Assembly (NCBI RefSeq): GCF_033115175.1
Contig: NC_084831.1
Location: forward strand, 43,866,002 to 43,930,001
From: Lepus europaeus
Lineage: Eukaryota > Chordata > Mammalia > Lagomorpha > Leporidae
Direction: 5' to 3'
Length of the DNA stretch: 64,000 nucleotides
This document shows, piece by piece, positions 55,901 to 64,000 of this stretch. The translations under genes and the position numbers were made by a program. Under the pieces are notes generated by a model. That model saw nothing but the letters and a program-made list of their open reading frames with translations, did not search any database and had not been told where the DNA came from. The stretch's first letter is position 1, and each line of letters opens with the position of its first letter.

Positions 55901-58900
55901 TATATGTTTGGGCACTAAACTGGCCACTAGAGAGACAATGACAATATCAGCAAGGACTAAAGGTTTCCAGAACAAAGTAATCTAAGTTAAATAGTGTCTG
56001 AGAATGAGTAAGTTAGCTAAGCTTTATGGCAAGGCAGAAGTAGGTAAGTGAGTATCGAAAAGGCAGGCAGAACTAACTTAAAAAACCAAGGGTAAAGGGT
56101 CAATGTCGTGTCGTAGCAGGTAAAGCCTGCTAATAGTGCCAGCATCCCAAATGGGCACGAGTTCAAATCCCAGCTGCTCCACTTCTGATCCAGCTCTCTG
56201 CTATGGCCTGGGAAAGCAGCAGCAGATGGTCCAAGTCTATCAGGCCCCTTCACCCACGTGGGAGACCCAGAAGAAGCTCCTGGTTCCTGGTTTCCGATTG
56301 GCTCAGCTCCAGCTGTTGCAGCCCTTTGGGGAGTGAACAAGCAGATTGAAGATCTCTGTCTCTCCCCTTATCTCTGTAACTGCCTTTCTTTTTCTTTCTT
56401 TCTTTTTTTTTCTTTTTTTTTTTTTGACAGAGAGAAAGGTCTTACTTCCTTCCATTGGTTCACCCCCCCAAATGGCTGCTGCGGCCAGCACGCTGCACTG
56501 ATCTGAAGCCAGGAGCCAGGTGTTTCCTCCTGGTCTCTCATGCAGGTGCAGGGCCTAAGCACTTGGGCCATCCTCCACTGCACTCCCGGGCCACAGCAGA
56601 GAGCTGGACTGGAAGAGGAGCAACCAGGACAGAATCCAGCACTCCGACCAGGACTAGAATCCGGGGTGCCGGCACCGCAGGCGGAGGATTAGCCTAGTGA
56701 GCCGCGGCACCAGCCATAACTTCCTTTCAAATAAAATAAATAAATCTTAAAAAATAACAAAAACTCAGGGGTAAGAGGCAATACAGTGTGTTTGCGGGAT
56801 ATTAATTGCTTCATTATGACTGAACTGAGAGATCAACAAGTGGTGGGGGACTTAAAATTATAAAAATTGAACTGATACACCATGTACCAGAAACACTGCA
56901 TCTATGTTACATGGTTATGCAACTCAGTGACTATCATGGTAGTACATGATATGGCATATATACACTGAAAACTCTGGTGAAATGATACAACCAGAGGCCA
57001 CATTAAAAGGACCATGCATGCCATTTATACTTTGATTTCAGTAATTAAGTTTCCACATTCTGACATTTCTGTTGAGTAAAATACATTATTTGCCTTTTTC
57101 CCAAAGAGGGTAGACATTTTCCCCAACAACACAGTTCTCTAAGGAATAGCATATTTTAATAACCACTAAAATTCTTCTGAAAATTGATAAGGAGAAAGAA
57201 CTGAACTTCCAGTCTACTCTTCCTATACAAATTGGATTATGAGATAATTGGAGTAATCAAGTAGTTAATAAGGAAAGTTCTTTTTTACAAATAACCATAA
57301 GTAATACGTAGAAAATTATCATTGTACAATGAATGTCTAGTGGAGGAATGGATACTGGGAGCAGACATGTGGCACAGCAGTTAAATCCTCTAACAGAAGG
57401 CCTGGTTCAGGGCTTCTGTTGTGGCAGAGTGGGTTAAGCCACCACCTGCATGCTGGCATCCCATATGGGTGAAGGTTTGAGCCCCTGCTGCTTCACTTTC
57501 AATCCAGCTCCCTGCTAATGTATCTGGGAAAGCAGCAGAGGATAGCCCAAGTGCTTGGGCCCCTGCACCCACATGTGAAACCTGGAAGAAGCTCCTCGTT
57601 TCAGCTTGGCCCATCCATTGCCACCATTTGGGGAGTGAACCAGAAGATGAAAGAGCACTCTCTCTCTCTCTCTCTCTGAATCTGCCTTTAAAATAAAAAA
57701 ATCAATCTTTTGGGGGAAAAAAAAGGCCTGGTTGCAGTCCAGGTTACAGTTTATGATCTAGCTTCCTGCTGCTGCATACCACAGGAGGCAGAAGATGATA
57801 CTTAACTACTGAGTCCTGAGCTCCTGGCTTTGGAGAAAGCCCACCCTGGCTGATACAGGCATCTGGGGGAATGGACTAGTAGATGGAGTATCTGTCTCTC
57901 CCTCTCAAATGAGAAAAAAAAAAAAAAAATTTAATTACAAAGAAAGAATGTATACTGTCGACAATTATCACCAGCAGCTAAGACCATTAAGTAAAAATGA
58001 GGAAGTTCATGAAGGACAGAGAAGACTCAAGTCACTTAACTCACAGATCACTCTTCAGGCACTAAAACAGGAAGAATCAGAACATTCCTTCTGAAGTAAG
58101 GCAACAAAAGATATATAGGACCAACTAAGAAGTGTGATTGTTCTCAGAAAGATCTAATCAAGTCTCTAACTCTTCGAGTTTACAGAAAACAGAGATAAAG
58201 CTGTACATTAAATGACAACACAAAGATACAATCACTTAACTCCAAACTATGGGAAATGATATAATTTCTTCATTATAGGTGAAAAACTAGTAAAGAAGAA
58301 CTGTTATTTGCAACATGTAAGAATAAAACCATTTATAACTATGTACTTTGAATCTTGATTTAAATCAACAATAAGAATACTCTGGGAGAAACAGGGGAAA
58401 ATGAATAAGGATTAGATACCCAGTGTGATAACGGTCTTAAGGTTTTTCTTTTAGTGACATGAACTGATGTTTAAAAACAAATTTGAGGGGCCAGCATTGC
58501 GGTGCAATAGGTTCATCCTCCGCCTGCAGCGCCGGCATCCCATATGGGCACTGGTTCTAATCCTGGCTGCTCCTCTTCCAATCTAGCTCTCTGATATGGC
58601 CCAGGGGGCTCACATTGTGGCACAGTGGGTTAAAGCCCCGGCATGAAGCCCCTGAATCCCATATGGGCGCCAGTTCTAGTCCTGGCTGCTCCTCTGCTGA
58701 TTCAGCTCTCGGCTACGGCCTGGCAAAGCAGAAGATGGCCCAAGTCCTTGGGCCCCTGTACCCACGTGGGAAATCTAGAAGAAGCTTCTGGCTCCTGATC
58801 GGCTCAGCTCCAGCCGTTGCAGCCATTCGGGGAGTGAACCAGCAGATGGAAGACCTCTCTCTCCATCTCTATCTCTCTCTATAACTCTTTCTTTCAAATA

Positions 58901-60535
58901 AATAAAAATAAATCTTAAAAAAAAAGAAAGAAAGAAAAAGAAAATGGCCAAAGTGCTTGGGCCCCTGCATCTGCATGGGAGACCCAGATAAAGCTCCTGG
59001 ATCCTAGCTTCAGATCAGCCTAGCTCTGACCGTTGCGGCCATTTGGGGAGTGAACCAGCGGATGGAACACCTTTCTCTCCGTCTCTCCCTCTTACTGTCT
59101 GTAACTCTACCTCTCAAATAAATAAATAAAAATCTTTTTTTAAAAAAAAGCAAATTTGATTAAATGTCTAGGATTTGATTATATACTCAAGCCAAAATAA
59201 ATTTTAAAAGGTGGGGAAGATTCAAATAAAAGAAAAGCAAATTACAACTGTTAAAGTTGGGTTTGGGGGTTCATTACATTTTATTCTCACTTTTTGCATA
59301 TGTTTCAAAATTTCCACAATACTTTTTAAAATTATTATCACTAAAAAACTTAATATGAAGCTAGATTTATACCATACATCAACCACTTTTTAACTAGGCA
59401 AACATAATAAAAGACTAGAAGAAGGTAAGATAGCAAAACATTACTTAGTAGCTGCATCCAGGAACTGAGATCAAAGAGAGTCATGCTCTATAATGAATAG
59501 TACCTATATATCAGAGAAAAACTATTATTTTAATGTTAATTGCTATTAATATCTTTGTCTTTTTTAAAAAATTCTCTTTACGAAGAGACAGTACAGTCTA
59601 GAATACAGAGCACAGGTTTTGAATGCAGAAATTAGCTTAAATCCTAACCATATTAACTATGATAATATGAAAAACTACTTAGCCATTCAATTTCATCAAC
59701 TATAAAATACTTAGACCAAGCAACATGCCAGTGAAAATTAAAAATAATTAGAACACCTAATATTTAATGTGCATCATTTAATATTTACAAAATCCCCTTG
59801 AGTTAGATGTCATCAATATCCCTATGAATATATAAATCCCAGATGAAACCAATATACAACAGGTTTAATAATTTCACAAGGTCTCACAATAAATGGCAGA
59901 GCCAGATTCAAATCTAGGAGATTTGAATCCATACTCTTAACTTTTATCTAATCCTGTACTGTCCTTCCACAAACACTTATTGCTTGCCTTCATATTACTT
60001 TCCTCACATTATTTTTCCAAATTGAACCAATAATACCAATCAACCAATCCTTCTACAGACAGATATAAAAGAAAAGCAAAGAATTACCAGAATTCCCCAA
60101 TGCACCATTGTTCACCAGGGAATTTGGAGCCACAGTACGAGGCCAGTGTCCATCATGAGAGGAGTTAGGGATCGCCACAGGTCTGGCAGCAGGCTGTGCA
60201 AAGATGATGCTGGGATCATTCAGGCCAATATTGCTGGGGGCACTGCCTGGGGCAGAGTGGATCACTGGGCCATGGATAGGCCAGGATGGAGCGGGGATCT
60301 GGAGGGGATGCATTGGCAACAATCCCATATTGTGCATGGGAGAATACTGAGCTGGTGGTGACTGGGGAAAGTTATACATAGGCATTTGGACCTGATGGGA
60401 AGGCTGGGCTCCCTGCTGAGGTGGGCCAAGCTTAGCCTGTGATCCTGGCTGGGATTGAGTCTGGGTAATAGCAGCTGATTGGTTAGAGTTCTGTGGAAAT
60501 GGCTGGGGCTGAGGAGAGTAAGATGGTGAATCAGA
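51443..60535 (-). CDS. TUT4: TUT4 (ZCCHC11), terminal uridylyltransferase 4, last three coding exons
   Basis: TUT4 adds uridines to RNA 3' ends (pre-let-7 with LIN28, deadenylated mRNAs, L1 transcripts). Its catalytic and CCHC modules lie beyond the right edge. Minus-strand exons: 60535-60088 (acceptor TTTTCTCTACAG, donor TCTG|GTAATT), 53408-53250 (acceptor GAAATGCAG, donor CAAG|GTACCA) and 51510-51443 (acceptor ATCCAACAG, stop TAA at 51445-51443). They join in frame to give 224 residues. The first encodes a Gln/Pro/Ser-rich low-complexity tail (SDSPSYSPQPQPFPQNSNQ, later QMPMYNFPQSPPAQYSPMH). The second encodes PGFRGLNPPIPWEHAPRPH and following. The last is Arg/Cys-rich, DRCAIRRCRERCPHTPRG then NVSE. 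All match TUT4 as I recall it. Confidence 0.95.
51511..53249 (-). other. TUT4: TUT4 last intron
   Basis: A 1.74 kb GT-AG intron. It holds the SINE at 52625-52995 and a short L2/MIR-like tail near 53110-53155. 51511-52620 contains no repeat I recognise. Confidence 0.85.
52625..52995 (+). mobile_element. CSINE, older, plus strand, with expanded CT tract
   Basis: It runs from GGAGCCAGTGTTGTGGC. Its CT-rich stretch has grown to about 90 bases (about 52888-52972). The tail is AT-rich. Confidence 0.85.
53592..53675. repeat. 51-bp tandem duplication
   Basis: AAATACAACAATATTTAATA and the following CCCATAACA recur with a period of 51 bases (53592 and 53643). Confidence 0.85.
53690..54300 (+). mobile_element. 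L2 fragment split by a SINE
   Basis: L2 phrases in order: GAGTTTTGAAGAACAAGAAA, AGAACAGCATTTACAAAAGCCTGAA (interrupted), AGCAGGAAAGTACAGCAAAT. Confidence 0.65.
53835..54179 (+). mobile_element. CSINE, young, plus strand
   Basis: The TSD AAAAGCCTGAA is at 53824-53834 and 54180-54190. It is inserted in L2. Confidence 0.93.
54322..54630 (-). mobile_element. CSINE, older, minus strand
   Basis: It runs from T12 AAGATTTTTATTTAATTTATT to CACTGCACCCTGCCCC, with a short deletion near the head. Confidence 0.84.
55438..55740 (-). mobile_element. CSINE, older, minus strand
   Basis: It is flanked by ATTATCATTTT at about 55427-55437 and 55743-55753. Confidence 0.87.
56097..56752 (+). mobile_element. CSINE, older, plus strand, split by a nested SINE
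   Basis: The body (56097-56385) and the AAATAAAATAAATAAATCTT tail (56717-56752) are separated by a young minus-strand element. Confidence 0.85.
56396..56716 (-). mobile_element. CSINE, young/intermediate, minus strand, nested
   Basis: It is bracketed by TAACTGCCTTTC and TAACTTCCTTTC. Its T-rich tail is interrupted by C residues (CTTTCTTTCTTT). Confidence 0.88.
57358..57925 (+). mobile_element. Diverged old SINE split by a younger SINE
   Basis: The head (AGCAGACATGTGGCACAGC) and the 3' part (GCAGTCCAGGTTACAG ... AATGGACTAGTAGATGG) surround the copy at 57403-57722. Confidence 0.65.
57403..57722 (+). mobile_element. CSINE, older, plus strand, nested
   Basis: The TSD AAGGCCTGGTT lies on both sides (about 57398-57408 and 57724-57734). 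The element body is typical. Confidence 0.87.
58487..59148 (+). mobile_element. CSINE, plus strand, split by a nested SINE
   Basis: The 5' part 58487-58604 and the 3' part from about 58945 (TGGCCAAAGTGCTTGGGCCC) to the AAATAAATAAATAAAAATC tail surround an older-type copy. Confidence 0.85.
58605..58940 (+). mobile_element. CSINE, older type, plus strand, nested
   Basis: It runs from GGGGCTCACATTGTGGCAC to an A-rich AAAGAAAGAAAGAAA tail. It is inserted in the host in the same orientation. Confidence 0.85.
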
Positions 60536-60848
60536 CTGTAGAGAAAAAAAGATACATTTCAAATTAATTCACAAACATCTTAATTTTTTTAAATACAGAT
60601 GATCAAAATATAGAATTATGGAGTTATTAGAATATTATACAGAGAATTCTATAATATATATAAAATAATAATTAAAACTCATTACATGAGGGTAGAATTT
60701 TTCCAAAGTTACTGAAATTCTCTCTCTCATGAGTACTGCCTCATAAACCTTTTCACTGGTCAAAGGACAAAGAATTCAGACATCATTCTCATCCTGAAAA
60801 ACATGTATTTCCCATTGTGAATTTAAAAATTAAATGTCAAAAATCTCA

Positions 60849-61135
60849 TAGGGGCAAGAACTGTAGCACAGTGGGTTAAGCCGCTGCCTGTGATACTGGC
60901 ATCCCATAGCAGTGTCCCACCTCTGATCTAACTCCCTTCTAATGCACCTGTAAAGGCAGCAAAGGATGGCCCAAACACTTGGGCCCCTGGCATCTACAAG
61001 GGAAACCCGGATGGAGTTCCTGGCTCCTGGCTTTGGTCTGCCCAGCCCACCCATTGTGGCCATTTGGGGAGTGAACCAGCAGGTGGAAGATCTCAGTCTC
61101 TCTCTCTCTTCTCTAACTACTGTGCAAATAAAAAT
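60849..61135 (+). mobile_element. CSINE, older, plus strand
   Basis: It starts GGGGCAAGAACTGTAGCAC, lacks part of the 5' body, and ends GCAAATAAAAATAACC. Confidence 0.82.
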
Positions 61136-61727
61136 AACCAAGTATGCCCTCATGGAGCTTAATATTTATGGGGGGAAAGGCAGCAAGTAAACACTACAAA
61201 AGCAATCCCAATCATGTATAATGATTACTATGAGAAAGAATATATAATGTACAAGTAAAATGAAATCCCAAAGCAGGAATGCCTAAACTCACATTGGCAG
61301 GAGGAGAGAAGATCAAGGAAAACTGGAAATCAAGGGATGTCTCCCAGAGGAAGTTACCTTTAACTTAAGACTCAAGATTAACCAGAAACTGCTCTGATAA
61401 ATTAGAGAGATAAGAGAAAGGGAAAAGTATTGCAGGCAGAGGGAACAAAACAATTGAAGACTTACAGATATGAAAATACATGGTTTTGTCAATAAATGTG
61501 AAAGAAGTTCAAAATTCCTGGACTAGAAGGGCAGGTAAATGGTAGCTATGAGGCTGAAGATTAAACAGGGCAAGATAATGAAAGGTCTTATAATCTGTTG
61601 ACTTACATTATATTCTGAGGGCAGTGGGAAACTATTGAAGGGTTTTTAACAGGTCAGGAATATGACCAATCTGCATTTTTAAAAGTTATTCTAGTTTAAT
61701 TAGAATGAAAGAGAATAAATAGAAAAA

Positions 61728-62043
61728 ATTTTTGAAGATCTATTTGAAAGGCAGAGTGAGAGACAGAGAGAGAGAAAGAGATACTCCATCTGCTGGTTCA
61801 CTCCCCAAATGGCTGCAACAACTAGTGCTGGGCCAACCTGAAGCCAGGAGCCAGATGCTTGTTCCAGGTCTCCCACGTGGGTACAGGGGCCCAAACACTT
61901 GGGCCATCTTCTGCTGCTTTCCCAGGCACATTAGCAGGGAGCTGAATTGGAAGTGGAGCAGCTGGGACTTGAACTGGCGCCCATAGGGATGCCAGCATCA
62001 CAGGCAACAGCTTTACCTGCTACACCACAGCCCCGGTCCCCTA
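61728..62043 (-). mobile_element. CSINE, older, minus strand, in L2
   Basis: It runs from TTTTTGAAGATCTATTTGAAAGG to CACCACAGCCCCGGTCCC. Confidence 0.85.
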
Positions 62044-62531
62044 AAAAATTTTAAAGACTAATTAGATTATTGATCTGTAAGCTTCTGTGCATTTGTTGGT
62101 ATGTACACTGTATTTATTATTAATAAAGTATTTTTTTTTAAAAAATAAGTAACATTTTCAAAAAAAGAAAAAAGACTAAGACGACTGATTAGGAAGCTGC
62201 TATAATACAGCAGTCCAGAAATGATGGTAGGCCAGGATACGAAAATACAATACAGAGACAGAAGGAAGCAATGACTATGAGTTCTGTTATATAACATCCC
62301 CTCTTTTCCCCCAGGCAAAACGAACAGGACTTAGTGACTGACCAGATGTAAAGGCTGAAGAGGGAGAAAATCTTCAAACCAGAAAGATACTGAGATTGTT
62401 CAATAACACCAAATACAGGAGTAAGAGGCAAGTCAACAGGGCTGGAGAGGAATATAAACTACATTCTAGACAGGCTGATGTTGGAAGTGATTTGTGAGAC
62501 ATCAGAATGGTGATGTCCATTAGACAGACTT

Positions 62532-62892
62532 TTATTTATTTATTTATTTATTTATTTATTTGAAAGTCAGTTACAGAGAGAGAGGGAGAAGGAGAAAGAG
62601 ATGAAAGATGAGAGAGCGAGATAGAGAAATATCTTCCATCCACTGGTTCACTCCCCAGATGGCTACAACAGCCAAAGCTGGGCCAGCCCAAAGTCTGGAG
62701 TCAGGAGCTTCGTCTCCAATTCCCATATGGGTGCAGGGGCCCAAGAACTGATGCCATCCTCAGCTGCTTGCTCAGGTGCATTAGCAGGGAGCTGGGTCAG
62801 AAGTAGAGCAGCCAGGACTGGAACCACTGCCCATATGCGGATGCCAGCATCAGAGGTGACAGCTTAACTCACTGTGCCCTAACACCAGCCCT
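62532..62892 (-). mobile_element. CSINE, older, minus strand, in L2
   Basis: It is flanked by AGACAGACT (about 62521-62530 and 62893-62902). The tail contains a (TTTA)n run at about 62531-62562. Confidence 0.88.
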
Positions 62893-62994
62893 CAGACAGA
62901 CTCTTACAGAAAATTCAGCTGAGAGAAAAGCTGGGCAAGAGGCAGAAAGTGAAAATTAGCAACAGCACAGAAAAGTAGTTAAAGCTTTATTATT

Positions 62995-63301
62995 TTTAAA
63001 GATTTATTTTTATTTATTTGAAAGGCAGGAGAAGGAGAGACAGAATTCTTCCGTCCTTTGGTTCACTCCCCAAATGGCCCCAACAGCCAGAGCAGGCCAA
63101 AGCTAGGAGTGAGAAATTTCTTAGAGGTGTTCCATGTAGGTGCTGGGACCCAAGGACTTGGGCTATCTTCCCCTGCTTTCCCAGATGCATTAGCAGTGAT
63201 TTGGACTGGAAGTGAAGCAACCTGGACTCAAACCTGCACCCATCTGGGATGCCGCTGTTCCAAGCAGTGGTTTCACACCCTACACCACAATGCTGGTCCC
63301 A
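62995..63301 (-). mobile_element. CSINE, older, minus strand
   Basis: It runs from TTTAAAGATTTATTTTTATTTATTTG to CACAATGCTGGTCCC. 63302-63758 is unique TUT4 intron. Confidence 0.84.
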
Positions 63302-63758
63302 CTTTTTATTATTTTTTGAACTATTTTATAAAAACAAAAAGGAAGAATATACGCATAGCACATATCACTCAACACATGTTAACTAAATATTATTATAAAA
63401 TTTATGAAAATTTCAGGTACACAGTAGATATTCAAATATTTGAGGTATGAGTGGGCTCTTTGAATACTGAGTCTTTTCTCAAACACAAATCACATCCAAC
63501 TTAGCATGCTTATCAGTTAATAGCTTTGAATCTAGAAACAGGTTTCTGTCTTATAATTCCTCTTATTTTCAGCTTCCCAACATGTAAAATTTCATCACAC
63601 TAATATCTAAAAGACAAAATTTGAAGGAACCGTGAAGCACTGAAACATGGTGTCAGATTTAGAAAAGCACTCAGGATAGAATTAATTAACTAAAGAAGTA
63701 TAAGGTAAATACAAAGGTAGACAAAAGAACAATTTATTCAAGTTTATATAAAACTTGT

Positions 63759-64000
63759 GGGGCCATCATTGTGGCACAACAGGTAAAGTCACCGCTTATG
63801 ACACCAATATCCCATATTGGACTGCCAGTTCAAGACCTGGTTTCTCTGCTTCCAATCCAGTTTCCTGCTAATGTGCCTGAAAAGGAAGGCAATGGTGGCC
63901 CAAGTAAGTGGGCTCCTGCCACCTATGTGTTAAGACTAAGATGGAGTACCTGGCTTCCACCTTCAACCTGGCCTTAAATCTGGTTGTTGTAGCCACTTGA
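63759..64000 (+). mobile_element. CSINE, older, plus strand, cut by window edge
   Basis: It begins GGGGCCATCATTGTGGCAC. The 3' end is outside the window. Confidence 0.85.

Larger units (their letters stand above)
53409..60087 (-). other. TUT4: TUT4 penultimate intron
   Basis: A 6.7 kb GT-AG intron. Stretches 54640-55430, 55760-56090, 56760-57350, 57930-58480 and 59150-60080 are mainly unique AT-rich sequence. MIR-like traces lie at about 54700-54900 and 59590-59960. I see no gene in it. Confidence 0.8.
61141..62965 (+). mobile_element. Long L2 fragment interrupted by two SINEs
   Basis: L2-order phrases: GCCCTCATGGAGCTTAATAT (61148), GTATTGCAGGCAGAGGGAAC (61425), GGCAGTGGGAAACTATTGAAGG (61620), CAGGTCAGGAATATGACC (61650), TAGGAAGCTGCTATAATACAGCAGTCC (62190). 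It continues after the second SINE at 62893. It is diverged and non-coding. Confidence 0.75.

Noticed and set aside
60146-60361. 71-codon plus-strand frame
   Set aside because: It lies antisense to the 448-base TUT4 coding exon, which explains its open frame.
1-64000. Regularly recurring, very similar segments suggestive of an array
   Set aside because: Spacing and orientation are irregular and each unit has its own TSD and A tail. These are dispersed SINEs, not a CRISPR array or satellite.

Overview
This is a mammalian chromosomal window, almost certainly from a lagomorph and most likely the European rabbit. The organism call rests on about sixty copies of the tRNA-derived rabbit C repeat (CSINE). 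The young CpG-rich copies have a split RNA polymerase III promoter and a CT-rich stretch before an A tail. The older copies end in an AAATAAATAAATCTT-like tail. Most of the apparent open reading frames are shadows of these repeats.

Three protein-coding genes are recognisable from exon translations and GT-AG splice sites. (1) ORC1 (origin recognition complex subunit 1) is on the minus strand. Its non-coding first exon lies at about 22.56-22.74 kb, and its first two coding exons lie at 1,220-1,319 and 487-611. The rest of the gene lies beyond the left edge. ORC1 intron 1 spans 21.2 kb and is filled with SINEs, LTRs and L1 pieces. (2) PRPF38A is on the plus strand and complete. It has ten coding exons from 23,059 to 40,417 that encode 312 residues, a Prp38 domain followed by an acidic segment and an RS-rich tail. 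(3) TUT4 (ZCCHC11) is on the minus strand. Only its last three coding exons are present (60,088-60,535, 53,250-53,408 and 51,443-51,510). They encode the Gln/Pro-rich C-terminal tail and not the catalytic domains.

Layout: 1-22.56 kb is ORC1 exons 2-3 and intron 1. 22.56-23.06 kb is a compact CpG-rich bidirectional promoter with an E2F-type site, shared by ORC1 and PRPF38A. 23.06-about 42 kb is PRPF38A. About 42-50.9 kb is a repeat-filled convergent intergenic stretch with a Tigger-type DNA transposon and a long TA satellite. 50.9-64 kb is the 3' end of TUT4.

The three genes act in unrelated steps: DNA replication licensing, spliceosome activation and RNA 3' uridylation. They are neighbours, not a pathway. 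I found no CRISPR array, operon or bacterial-type system. The most unusual structures are a ~255 bp inverted duplication inside PRPF38A that flanks coding exons 3 and 4, an ancient direct duplication inside ORC1 intron 1, a (GTT)n tract forming the polypyrimidine region of a TUT4 acceptor, and a dense set of nested SINE insertions with readable target-site duplications (TSDs). Repeat family names come from remembered consensus features and were not checked with a repeat library.
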